From contig NC_089979.1 of the NCBI RefSeq assembly GCF_036417845.1, forward strand, positions 120,499,415 to 120,563,414: a DNA stretch of 64,000 nucleotides, written 5' to 3'. The notes beneath the pieces are model-generated. The model was not told the DNA's origin. It made no database searches and saw only the letters and a list, made by a program, of their open reading frames with translations. This DNA is from Apteryx mantelli. Its lineage: Eukaryota > Chordata > Aves > Apterygiformes > Apterygidae. This document shows positions 1 to 11,125 of this stretch, in pieces. Every line of letters starts with the position of its first letter. Positions within the stretch are counted from its first letter, which is position 1. Position numbers and translations under genes: made by a program.

Positions 1-3000
1 AACCTATGCCAAACAGGGCAGACACACTAGACCAGAGACTCAGTTTCTTTATTTGGAGAATACAGTGCTTTGCCTCTGATATTCCTTATACTAATAAAAG
101 TTAAACATGAACTGAAATGACCATTTATGCAAACAACAGAACAGGGATGAGCTTGTATTTATCGCACAAAGACAGCCCTGTGTCATGATGAGAAAGTTGC
201 CTGTTTGAGGAAGCAGTCAGTTCACAAAGAGAAGAGGGCTCTTCTGATAACAGGAATTGCACTAGTATCACTATTAACAAAATTATCTACCCTTTTTTCT
301 TAGACACGCCACTCCTTACCCCAAGTGAGGAACGCTACACTGTGTTCATTAACATCTCCAAATTAACCTAACCGTAACTCTCCCAGAGACTTGCTTCTCC
401 TCAGCTGCTGCCTTCCTATTTCTCTCCCCCTGGGGACACGTACCCCTGCCACCCCAATGCCTGTATGGTGAGCTAATAGGAGAAGTTTCACCCAAAAGTC
501 AAAAGAATTTTTTTTTTCACCTTCGCACTCTCATTCCTCCAAGCCATTTTCCTTGTGTCCCTACGTACCCTCCCTGATACAAACCCCATTCCTTCTCTCC
601 ATAACTCACCCACCTATTTAAATATCACTTACATGTTCCTCAAGCCAGGGACCTGGTGCTTGAATGCTACCCTGAGGATCGCCATAAAGATGCCTACAGA
701 AATGGATACAGTAGGGAGTTTCCAGGGCAAAGGAGTGGTAGTGATTCATCATGCTCACTCATTGTATGAGCTTGGAGTCTTCCAAAAGTCACATGTTTTT
801 CAGGTTTCCAAAGTTGGTCTCTGAGAAATGGAAGCCATGCTAACCTCCTCAGCAAGCTTGGCCTGACTCCCAGGCACCTCTGAGACTTCAGGATAGTTAA
901 AAAGCAGCAATTGCTAAATCATAATTCTGAACTGCCTCCACCCGAATGGGGCTTTCCTTAGCGAGAATTTTACCTGTGTATCTACCGTTCCACACTCTTC
1001 CTCCAAGCTGAGATTTCAGAAGTAAGGGCTGCCTCCAACTGATAGTTTTGAGAAGTTTGGCAAGCGGGCGTTGAGATTTGTCTGTGTAGTGCTCCAGCTG
1101 TCCTCCATCCAGCTGACAGCACTAGTAGCTGCCTTGGGCAACTCCTGGCCTATAAGTAGTTCCCAGTGAAGTGGCAACAAGCAACACTGAAAATTACAGG
1201 TTTTGGCCACGCACATGCAGATCAAATAGCAGGCAAGTACTTTAAGCAAAGACCACGCTGAGACAACCCAAACTGACCGGCTACTGACTGAATCATGCTA
1301 CCCCAGAGCCAAAAGCAAGAATTCTTGTTTTCTTTCATCTGCAGCAGGAAATATTGCGTATTGCCTCTCTCCCTGTTTTCCCATGGGTTTCCCAGTGAAG
1401 GTCACATTCTCAGGATAAGAGGGAGTGTCTGAGTTGCAAAACATGAAGATTTAAAAAGTGTTTGGAAGAGAGGCCTGTTTGAGAGTGCTGCCACTGAGCC
1501 TGTTGGGAACAGGCAGGCTCACAGATGATGCAAGCTTGACGTGAGCCCAGTTATTCAGGGATACCCTGATCCAGCCTGTTTGCTTTCAAATCCTAAATTG
1601 TCTTGTGGCAGCAGCAATACCTTTTGTGCGTCCATCCTCCTTCCCAGCAGTAAATGAAATGCTGTGGTGGACACACTCAGGGGACAACTGGTGTTTACAG
1701 GTAGCTTTGCTTAGCCCACTATACCATCAGCAACCACAAAACACCGTGATGGACAAAAATATTAAATCAAAGAGAAGAGTACGATGGTTAAGACTGTGTG
1801 CAGCAACAGTTTCCATGCACTATGACCTATGAGATTGGGATAGTGTATTTAAAAGGTTCTGCACCTTTTAACAATGTTTCAGGATATAAAGCCTCTTTTT
1901 GAATACATTTGGACAAAATATTTAAATTATTATTATGGCACTTCTGGGCACAAAGAACCCCCACTCCCTGGGCAAATTGAAATTACTCTAGGAAAACAAG
2001 GAAAGGAAACAGGCTAGATATAAACTGCTAAAGAAGTTTCTTTTCATTGGCAAAACCAAACAGGAATAAAAACGTGCTATATAAATACATAATAATATGC
2101 AATAATAAAACCATTTGGGTTTTTACAAGTCCCTTCAGTTTAATAATTTAAACACCATCTAAAGAATACTAGAAGTAAAGGCTTCAGTGTTCATTTCAGA
2201 TTCATTTTCATTTTCAGGTATATTTTCATTTCTAAGTGTCCTTTCAAAAGGACATTGTTAATTCTTAAATGTGATTTAATGTTATATTTAAACTAAATGT
2301 GAATTTTTAAATGTGAAGAAAAACAAACAAATAACAATCTGAGTTAAAAATCATTTTCAACCCTACTTTTCCTTGAGTTCCCCTGATAATTTCTGCAATT
2401 TTACAAACATTTTTCTTTACATTTTGAAAGTTTTCTCTCACTAGTTGTTAAGTCTTGATCCCTCACAACCCAAGACTTAGCAGATCTAGGCCTTCGGGCT
2501 GTTAGGACAGATTCCCATTCCTTTTATGTAACTGTCTAGCTGCAGATATAATATACCCTTTCACTATTGTCAGATGGTGTACAAGAGGCTTCTGCATGCA
2601 CGAATAACAGGCTCCATAACTAACTGGCTCTTCAGAGGAAGTAGGGAAAACCACGTTCACATGAAGTGCTGTCAAATATATACACGACAAGAAGAAAAGC
2701 AAAATCTCTCTCTACTTGTTTTCAGCCATAGTCATCTCAGATATAACTTGTTAACAGCAGTACATCATTCTTCAAAATGGAAATGTTTGGAAACATTGTT
2801 TGGAACATCTGGAACATTTTTTAAATTTAAGTGCTCCCACAAGGACCACTGGAAAACTTCAAGAAATTGCCTTGTACACAATAATATGTTGAAAATATAA
2901 CACGCCCTACTACAAAGATAGTTTGTCTTCTCTGTTGCACATCCTGCTGCAAAATATCACAACTAACAATAAAAACACCTATAGAAAGCAGGTTGCCTTG

Positions 3001-3180
3001 TGCTGGCGAGACAGAATCCATCTTTTGCCTTGAAAGTGCAATCACAGTCTGCCTCTACGAGTGCATGAAGTCAGGGCTGGACAAAATCAAACACCCACTT
3101 TCACTCTTTAAAATGAAGCAGGTAAAGGCCTGGTTCTCCTTGTCCTTTGTTTACATTTGAAAGCTAATTCCGTTTCAAGG
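1..3180. other. Non-coding DNA, probably first intron of the leftward gene starting at 4.3 kb
   Basis: No reading frame here resembles a known protein, and the short open frames lack exon-like flanking splice sites that I can recognise. The middle part (about 1,850-2,480) is strongly AT-rich. If the minus-strand exon ending at 4,266 is real, this stretch is the start of its first intron, and the next exon lies beyond the left edge of the window. No repeat family was recognised. Confidence 0.5.
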
Positions 3181-3975
3181 GAGAGGGTGGACTGGAAGCG
3201 TGACCCCTACAGCTCACCAACTCCGTATGCCGAACAAACGCCCGCAGCCGACTTCGCGGAGTTACATGAGCTTTGCACTCGCGTGGGAAAGATTCAGACC
3301 CCCAACTCCCTGCTGCGTCGCCTGAGTAGCAACGAATCCCCCCGCCTGCGAAAGGCGATGCAGTCCTGCTGCGCACAGACTCACCGCCACAGCACCTCTG
3401 CTCAGGCAGAATCCTGAACGCAAAGCTGATGACCACTGCACAAAAACACCGTTTTCCCCCTCACTGTGTATTACAGGGACCAGCGTAAGCTGGAGGAGGG
3501 ACAGCTGCAAACCCGGTATCTGGTCCGGAGACGGACCCAGCTGCCCGCGCGCCAGCCCCGCTCTGCCCGTCACCCCCAGGAGATTTGCCAACGAAAGGGC
3601 AGCGGGATTAGGGCCGTGGCAAATATTTATGTGTCAGCGCTTCACGCCTCTGCACTGAGGGCACCAGCACAGGCGGGTATTTGCTTTCCAGCCCTGTCTG
3701 CACGACGCCTGGCACCGCACCAAACTCCGTCCCAGGGCTGGGGTGTCACGGGGTTTATCTGGGGGCGGCGGGGGTGGTGGTGGTGGCGGAAAAAACAGCA
3801 GGCGATGTGGATGCTGGCGGAAAACCGCAGTCACTCACCGGGTCCGGCTGCAAGCTGTGCAGCGTGTCACCGTGCGGTGACACCACCACACAGGCAAGCG
3901 CCGCCCGAGGCACCCGGGCCGGCAGGCCTCTGAGTGCGTGTGTGTGTTGTGAGAGGGGAGAGGGTCTGTCACCCC

Positions 3976-4001
3976 GCGCGTGTGTGTGTGCGTGTGTGTG
4001 T
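3976..4001. repeat. GT/CG dinucleotide microsatellite
   Basis: Alternating CG then TG dinucleotides, with a second short TG run at about 3,936-3,948. This purine-pyrimidine alternation lies inside the CpG island. Confidence 0.8.
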
Positions 4002-4097
4002 TTGGGGGGTGCGTGGCGCTTGCGGGCGGCCGCCCCCGGGCAGGGGGTGACGCAGCCCGACGGCAACAAGTGGGAGCCACCGAAGTTACTTCCCCCC

Positions 4098-4131
4098 GCG
4101 CCGCCGCCGCCGCCGCCGCCTCCTCCTCCTC
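4098..4131. repeat. (CCG)n followed by (TCC)n triplet run
   Basis: About seven CCG units run directly into four TCC units, inside the intron just after the proposed first exon when read on the minus strand. Such runs are length-variable and prone to assembly error. Confidence 0.8.
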
Positions 4132-4265
4132 CCCACCCGCCCGGCCCGGCCCGGCCCGGCTCGGCTCGGCCCGGCCGCGCTGCCCCGGAGCGGGCGGCAC
4201 GGCGCGGCGGCGCGCAAGGGGGACGCGGCGCGGCGCCCCCGCGGCCGGGCCGCCCCGCGCCTTAC

Positions 4266-4286
4266 CTGCGCAGCGGCGGCGGCCAT
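4266..4286 (-). CDS. First coding exon (MAAAAAQ, then splice donor); probable 5' end of FYCO1
   Basis: On the minus strand an ATG at 4,286-4,284 with G at -3 and G at +4 (strong Kozak) is followed by GCC GCC GCC GCT GCG CAG and then GTAAGG, a near-perfect splice donor, so the exon ends at 4,266 in phase 0 after seven codons. It sits at the peak of the CpG island. The next exon is not in the window, so the protein cannot be identified from its own sequence. The name rests on gene order: in human, FYCO1 and XCR1 lie next to each other on one strand with the FYCO1 promoter facing XCR1, the arrangement seen here. FYCO1 is a RUN/FYVE, coiled-coil autophagy adaptor that links LC3- and Rab7-positive vesicles to plus-end microtubule transport. 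Caution: in human FYCO1 I believe the start codon is in exon 2, so this ATG may instead belong to the 5' leader, or to another gene. Confidence 0.5.
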
Positions 4287-4305
4287 GTCGCGGGGAGGCG
4301 CCCGC

Positions 4306-4327
4306 CGCCTACAACTCCCATGAGGCC
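4306..4327 (-). promoter_or_regulatory. ZNF143/Staf-type promoter motif
   Basis: The plus strand reads CCTACAACTCCCATGAGGCC at 4,308-4,327, one base from the core of the ACTAYRNNNCCCR element bound by ZNF143 (SBS). It lies about 20 bp upstream of the minus-strand ATG, a usual position for this motif in CpG-island promoters. Binding is inferred from motif similarity only. Confidence 0.55.
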
Positions 4328-4375
4328 TCGGGCGGCGCCTCCGCCCCCCGCGGGGGCTGCCGGGCCGCGCCGGAC

Positions 4376-4401
4376 GGGAAGGGGGATCGGGGGGAGGGGG
4401 G
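4376..4401 (+). other. G-quadruplex-capable G-run cluster
   Basis: Four runs of three or more G (GGG, GGGGG, G6, G6) are separated by short loops on the plus strand, about 90-115 bp upstream of the minus-strand ATG. This fits the G3+N1-7 rule for an intramolecular quadruplex on the template strand of the promoter. Folding is an inference. Confidence 0.45.
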
Positions 4402-4596
4402 CAACAGAGGGGTGGAATCGAGTTTTTTTTAACGATATTTGCGGGGATCATCGGCGCTTCCCTCTAGAGCCGCGTCAGCGCCTCTCAGGGTGCGGGTGGT
4501 TTTGGAGGGCTGTTTCTGTTGCCCTCAAGCGCAGAGGTCAGCTGTCAGGAAGCGAAATCTGTGCCCATTATTACCGCTTTCAGTACAGTTCAGCAC

Positions 4597-4617
4597 TTTA
4601 TTATTATTATTATTATT
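4597..4617. repeat. (TTA)n microsatellite
   Basis: Seven TTA units, uninterrupted, at the right-hand shoulder of the CpG island. Confidence 0.9.
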
Positions 4618-4866
4618 GGCATCAGTTCATAAAGCTGTTTGGAGGGGCACCCGAAGGGAATTTGAAGCTGCGGCCTGAGGAAGCCGGCGCGCGGCAGGTT
4701 TCCCCCAGGCAGCGATAGCCAAGGCCGCCCGCAGTACCGGCGCCAGGCAGAGAGAAAGCGGGTGCGAAACTCGGGCATCGGCCCACTGCCCGGCACAGGC
4801 CCCCACTGCAGGCGCCCGCTCCCCCGGCCCAGGCTCTTGCTGCAAACAAGCTATTTCCAGTCCCGT

Positions 4867-4882
4867 CCCCCCCCCCCCCCCC
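4867..4882. repeat. Poly(C) run
   Basis: Sixteen consecutive C at the right edge of the CpG island. Its length is likely uncertain in sequencing. Confidence 0.9.
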
Positions 4883-7747
4883 ATTTTAACCTTTCCATAA
4901 TGTCTCTGAAAAGACAGCATTTTTTCACAGTGGCTGAAATCGCTTACAATGGGCTCATGTTCGAAGTGCGCTTGGAAACTAATGATGTTCCTTTGCCTTT
5001 TTGCCCTGATAAATAAGTGATTTTGAATAGAACTTGTGACCAAACGTTTTGTCATCAGTTCTTTCCTTGTGACTATATTAAACTTCAGTTTAGGCATCAA
5101 AGTGTCCTATTTTTAAGACTGAGGAAATGCACATAGTTATTTAGTCACTGACATGTCTCCATCATCCTTGTTTTTATGTCCTCAAAAAGCCTAAGGATGA
5201 CTGGGTGACCATCAAACTTTGGTGAATAATCTTCACCCAACTCAGGCTCCAAATAGCTGAAAAACATTTTAATGCCCTATTAAGTGTAGGTTATAGGGCT
5301 AACCATCTTGTGGGTACAAGACTCAGCCACATGAAATGGGATGTCTTACATAGTTGTGAAGCAACTGTCAAGATAACTTTTCTGGGGGGCATGCTTTGCT
5401 CTGTCATGCAGCACAGGGCCAGGGTCATCTGCTGCAAACAAGTGTTCGTTTTCATTATTCCATGGACAACTGGGTGTCTTCCCAAAGTAACAGCAGTGTC
5501 ATCAGTTGCAAATAATGATACACTACCAACGTCCAGATAATTTGACTGCACGAGATTTTTAAAGATATTTAAAAAAAAATCTTTGTGCGATTTTATTTCT
5601 CACTCAAAAATAATAGATAAATATAGATTATTCCTCCTTTCAATTATGTAGTGACAAACTCAGAAATATTTAATTTTTGACATTATTGTATTATTGTGTA
5701 TTTATACAGCAATCAGTGTCTACAGAGAAAACATGCTGTTTCCAGTAAGTCTTCAGCTGACCAACATTTCCTTAGTATTTTCTATATTTTCATATTTCTT
5801 AGCAACAAAAGTTTCAAGATTACTTTTTGGAAGCTGCACTAGAACAAAATGCATGATGTGCTCAAGTCGTATTTTTTTTAATCTGACAAAAGCTATTAAC
5901 TTCTTCATAAACTAAGATGAGCTGAATGAGAACTATTGTCAACTTTATCAACCCACGAAAGGTAATGTCAGTCATTCCAGCAAGTGGAAAGCCTTCGCTG
6001 GGAAAAATCTTTTGACTTGATGAAACATTGCCCTTGTGATTGCTGTCATAAACATACCCCATAAGGGTACATAATCAACTAAAACTACTAAATTACTACT
6101 TAAACTCAACCTTAGATCAAGATCATGCTGTGTCCTTTAGATTCTGTCCCATATAGCTAGAATGAATGCCAAGATAAGTGTATAAAGGGTAAAATCAACT
6201 TCTGATAACAGAAGTTGAGCTTAGATCTAAGTTCTTTTAGATAGAGCTTTTCTGAAAGTTCAGTTTGAATATGATTTTTTTCCTCTTTTTTTGCATTTTA
6301 GGGGCAGTAGAAGCCATGTCTTTACAGTTTGCAAATAAATATGGAATCCTTTGGTTTTAATGGTGATGCATAGATGTGCTCTATTTTTATTTGAGAGCCG
6401 TTTCCTTTATTCAGACATGCCAATTTACATTCACTCTGTCTAGGAATTTTATGAGGGTAGCAAGCTCCTGGTTTCCCTGGTCACCCGCAGTGGATTAACA
6501 TACCATTGTAGCTAGACTGAACAACAGGCTGCTGTTCATCAGAGACCTTATGTGACCGTTTGTGGGGAGAAAGCTTTAGAAGCACTTTTTGCATTTATTT
6601 GCGTTCTGCTTTGCGTTCTGCTTTGACTAGGTAGACAAAGAGAAAATAACTGTCAATAGGTATAGAGCTAGAGGTAGCCAACATGAGAAGAACCAGCAGA
6701 GCTCTGGGAAAATGCAAATCTGGCACTTTGGACAAGGTGGCTGAAGGGTTTGGATGAGTATTCTGTGTATTAAGGTCAGCTTCTGAGACTGACTCCGCCG
6801 AACGCGCTGGGGTTAGGAGCTGCTGCTGCTCAGAACTAGCTGCATTTCACATCTATATGGATGAAGTGAGGTGCCAAGATTTTGAACTGGTTCAGTGCTA
6901 GTTCAGCTGAAACAGTAATGATACGGGAGGGCCAGAATGCAGACTCTGGGCTGTACATTTTAAATGAACCAGAGTCTTTTCCATATGGATACAGATGGAT
7001 GTATGGCATAGGAATAAAAAGCATACTAAGACTTTGGAGATTAGGAGCTGGTTAAGATGTCTGGAAGGATATAGCCATCAAGAAATAGAACTTAATCTCA
7101 GAAAGCAGCATTGATTGGAGGAATGAAACAATCTCATCAAAAGTATTTCAGATTCAGTATCTCAGAAGTTCCTGAATATGAATACGGTATCCTTGCCCTT
7201 CTCTCTGTCATTCTCCATTCTTTGCTTCACTCCAGCCAGGATTGTCAGTCTTAAACTGACCTTCTGATTTAAAAACTGAAAATATATGTATATGCTGGAT
7301 GTGTACAGAAACTAAAGCTTCTGTCTAAAAGCTGCCATGATCTTTCAGAAGGAGCTGGCTTCCTTCCAAAGCTCTCCCCTGCATACAGTACCTACTGAAC
7401 CTTTGCAATAAAGCATACTGGTCCAAGATGCAACACATTTCTTGTTTAGATAGCCATGAATGAACCTTCCAGGAACTGTATTCCTTGCTTGCCATTTCCT
7501 TACCTGCATACAAAAGCAAAATGATACCTTTTAAGTTATGCCATTTTTAACAGGCATAATCTCATATAGGACACATCCATAACATGCTGATTGCACAGTT
7601 CAGTGAAGGCTTTGGACAACAAAGCCTAACTTTTCAATTTTGAGTTTTGTATTGGGTTCTGTTAGAGGACTGTGTTCTTCAGGCTGAACTCTACCCTAAA
7701 ACAATCCTTCAGCAACATTTATTTGGTTTAATGTTGCTCAGGCAACA
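4883..7747. other. Non-coding DNA between promoter island and first CR1 fragment
   Basis: AT-rich sequence with no recognisable exon or repeat family. A 13-bp unit (TGCGTTCTGCTTT) is duplicated in tandem at about 6,599-6,624. Confidence 0.5.
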
Positions 7748-8335
7748 AGTCATAAAATCATAGACTAGCTTAGGTCTGAATGGAGGTCTCTAGTCCAGCC
7801 TCCTGCTCAAAGCAGGTCTAATCAGATCAGGTTGCTCAAGGCTGTGTCCAAATGAATTTTGAACACCTCCAAAGACAGTGATCCCATAGCCTCTCCAGGC
7901 CCCTGTCCTAGTTTATTACCACCCTTATAGTAAAAAAACCAAAAAAATCATTAAATCTAATTGTGTCCATTGCTTCTCCTCCTACTGCTGTGCATCTCTG
8001 AGAAGAGTCTGGCTCCATCTTCTCCATTTCTTTTGATCAAGTGGTTGCAGACAGCAATCCAGACTCCCTAGAACCTTCTTTATTTAAGGCCAGACAAACC
8101 AGCTCCTTCAGCTGCTCCCTGTGTGTTGTGTGCTCCAGCCCCTGACCAGCTTTACAGCCTTCACTGGACTCACCCTGGTATGTCTATATCTTTCTCATAT
8201 TGGGGAGCTGAAAACTGGGCATGTACTCCAGATGCAGCCACACCAGTGCCAAATAGAGAGGAAGGATATCTTCCCTAGACCTGCTTCCTGAACAACATGT
8301 GGGCTTTTTCAGGGCTTCTATCCAATTACACTAGT
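7748..8335 (-). mobile_element. CR1 LINE 3' fragment
   Basis: Read on the minus strand, this is the typical 3' end of an avian CR1 retrotransposon. On the plus strand it begins with AAAATCATAGACTAGCTTAG, matching the reverse complement of the CR1 tail built on TCTATGATT. It continues with the stretches about summarising tumbled 'secondary' text common to CR1 3' ends (CAGCCTCCTGCTCAAAGCAG and GCTCCAGCCCCTGACCAGC). The left boundary is the element's 3' end; the right boundary at about 8,335 is where recognisable similarity fades. The copy is 5'-truncated, as most CR1 copies are, and shows no open frame. Confidence 0.85.
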
Positions 8336-9509
8336 GGTCAGCAGCTGTGAAATGAGAACAGCAAACATCAGTCAAACTTCTCTCCATTTAACACAGGCCC
8401 TTCAATTTTAATACTAATGAGTAAGAGCACTTCGATCTGCTGAGTAACCATAAGGGAAAATGAAATAGAATTTTGTTTATGATTTTAATAATGCTGTTGG
8501 TGTTTTCATGGTACTGAGTTATAGATAGAGGAATCTTGTTTCATGATCAAAATACTCCTGGCAATAAGCAGTGCATGCCATGCTTTGTCTAATACATTGC
8601 ATTGAATCTAGAATCTGAGTATTGCTCTGATTATGATCAGAAGCAAAATTATCATTGATTTCACTGAGAACAGGATGCTTTCTTAAATGTGTGGGTTTTA
8701 AGTTTTCTTGTTTTACTCAAGGTGATGTACATTAGCGATGGAAAAGATTACATGCTTCACCCCTTGCCAGTGAAGATTTTCCCTACTGGTCAACCAGTGA
8801 CTGATATAACTCCTATGGCTTCACAGAAGTTGGGACCTCTGACAGCTTACAGCAGTGATGCTCTGCTTCATGTTAATCTGCTGTAAGGAGACAGGCAGGG
8901 AGACAGACTCGGTTCAGCTAAGTGCCTCCAGGAGAAGCTGTTTTTTCTCCCATTCCCACTGAGTGGAGCTTAATAAGAACATAGTCAGAGCAACAATAGC
9001 ATGTCCATGTAACTATAACTTGCAATGAAGGTTACAGGTGACATCCTGCATACGTTCTGTTTAAAGGCACTTCTGACGCTGTACAACAGTTGTAATGTTA
9101 TGACTACTCAGCTGCTCCCCACCCATCCAATTGACTGTGATTTCCAAAAGAATATTAATTTCTCCTTTTTCACTTCACAAAGTTCTTTCTCTCGGTTCTG
9201 CATTTGTTCAGATCTCATAGCAGCTGATTGAATGAGTGAAATTAAAGATTCAAGGTCCCCTGAGCATTATGGTTTAAGCACAGCAAGCCTGTATTTTCCA
9301 TGCATGTGGAGCTGCCAGAAGGAAAGAGATTTTTCAACACAGCTGGTTATTTTGTAAAGAGACTGCTAAACTTCACAGACTGCCCGTCCACGGACCTGCA
9401 CTGGGCAAATCTTGTGGCTTTAGCTTTATGTGTATCTAATGACTTATGTGTATAAACAAAGATGGAAACTATGCCAAAATATTATCTCCTGACAATAGAT
9501 ACAGCTCAA
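8336..9509. other. Non-coding DNA between two CR1 fragments
   Basis: AT-rich sequence with only short open frames. No known protein, RNA gene or repeat was recognised. Confidence 0.5.
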
Positions 9510-11125
9510 AGTGCCTTGCAGGTCTCTGTGTGTAATAGCAGAGTTTGAGGAGAGAGGTACTACCCACAGCAGAGGAGGATTGCTTTGGGACTACTTAAAT
9601 AGTCTGGGCTTGTATAAGTCTGTGGGACTGGGCAGGGTACATGTGATGGTGCTGAGGGACCTGGCCAGTGTCATTGCAAGGTGCTGTCTATTACCTTTGA
9701 AATGTCATGGAGATCAGGGGAGGTCTCTGATGACTGGAAAAAGGCAAATGTCATGCTCATTTTCAAAAAAGGCAAGAAGGATGATCCAGGGAACTATAGG
9801 CTGGTCAGCCTCATCCCACTCCCCTGGAAGATTGTGGAGAGAGTTCTCTTGGAAGCTCTTACCAGGTGGATATAGGGCAAAAAGGGTTGGGAACAGCCAG
9901 TATGGATCTAGCAAGAGAAAATGGCGCCTGACCAACCTGATAGTCTTCTACAATGAGCTGACAGGCTCTGGGGGTGAGGGAAGGGCAGTGCACATCATTT
10001 ACCTTGATTTTTGCAAGGCTTCTGACGAAGTCTCCCAAGGCATGCTCGTAGCCAGATTGGGGAGATATGGACTACAAAGTGGATGAAAAACTGACTGGAC
10101 CATCAGGCTCAAAGGGTAGTGGTCAGTGGTTTGAAGTCTTAATGAGTGGTTTGTTATGAGTGGTATTCCTCAGAGGTCAGTATGGAGGCTAGTCCTGTTT
10201 AACTTCTTCATTATCAGCCTGGATGATGGGACAGGACACACTCTCAGCAAGTTCATGGATGACACCAAGTAAGAGGGAGCACTCAATACATGGAGGGTCA
10301 AGGCTGCCATCCAGGAGATCTCAGTAAGCTGGAGGAATGAGCTGACAGGTACCCCTGAAGTTCAGCAATGACAAATGCAAAGTCCTGCACCTGGGATGGC
10401 CAAACCTCTGCAATGGTGTGGGCTGTTAGCTGGCTAGAGATCAGCGCTGCCAGAAAAAGTCTGGGGGGTTCAGGTGGGCAACAAGTTGAACACAGCTCAA
10501 TCGTGTGCTCTTGCAGCAGTGAAGACTAACTGCATATGGGGCTGCATTAGGAGGAATGTTTCCAGCAGGTTGAGGGAAATGATTATTTTCCTCTGCTCGG
10601 CATTCATGAGGTCACATCTGAACTACTGTATCCAGTTTTGGGCCCCCAATACAAGAGAGAGATTGACAGACCAGAGTGAGCCCAGTGGAGGGCCACCGAG
10701 ATGGTTAGGGAGCCAGAGCACATGATGTGTGAGGAGACTGGGTTGGCTGGGTTTGTTTGGTCTGGAAAAAAGAAGGCTTGGGAGATCCTATTGCTCTTTT
10801 CCATCATGTAATGGGGAGTATAGAGAAAACAGATCCAGACTCTTGTCAGAGATGTGCATTTGAAGAACAAAAGACAGCAGCTACAGGTTGCAGCAAGGGA
10901 CATTTTGTTCAGGTAGAAGGGAAAAAAATTACTCTGAGAGTTAAGCATTGGAACAGGGACCCAGAGAAGCTGTGCAATCTCCATTCTTGGAGGTTTTCAG
11001 AACTCGACCAGAGAAGGCCCTGAGCAATCTGATCTACCTGGGAAGTTAGACCTCCTTTAGCAGGAGGTTGGAGTAGATGACCTCCAGAAGTCCCTTCTCA
11101 TCTAAATGAGTCTATCAAAGTTTAC
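9510..11125 (+). mobile_element. CR1 LINE remnant with broken reverse-transcriptase frame
   Basis: The plus strand encodes, across several frames, blocks in the order expected of the CR1 reverse transcriptase: DYLNSLGLYKSVG (about 9,580), SDDWKKANVMLIFKKGKKDD then PGNYRLVSL (about 9,730-9,815), RLTNLIVFYNELTG (about 9,928), a YLDFxKAxDxV block read as YLDFCKASDEV (about 10,002-10,034), a PQxSV block (about 10,168) and the catalytic FADD box read as FMDD (about 10,254), which is followed by a stop. Beyond it lie the SRLRE and LNYCIQFWAP blocks (about 10,567-10,650) and a CR1-like 3' end that fades out near 11,125 (GGAGTAGATGACCTCCAGAA). Frameshifts (for example between 9,660 and 9,690) and stops show it is dead. 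It belongs to the older, diverged CR1 copies. Confidence 0.92.

Larger units (their letters stand above)
3180..4860. promoter_or_regulatory. CpG island promoter
   Basis: G+C and CpG content rise sharply from about 3.2 kb, peak at 4.05-4.4 kb where CpG is close to its expected frequency, and fall again past 4.85 kb. The island contains CCG and TCC triplet runs, GT runs and many GGGCGG/CCGCCC-like boxes, and no TATA box was seen near the minus-strand ATG at 4,286. This is the usual form of a broadly expressed vertebrate promoter. Long open frames on both strands here are by-products of low stop-codon frequency in GC-rich DNA and are not annotated. Confidence 0.8.

Noticed and set aside
3681-4718. 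345-codon open frame across the CpG island
   Set aside because: Pro/Ala/Gly-rich translation follows triplet runs, and frames are open on both strands in the same place, as expected of GC-rich DNA. No domain is seen.
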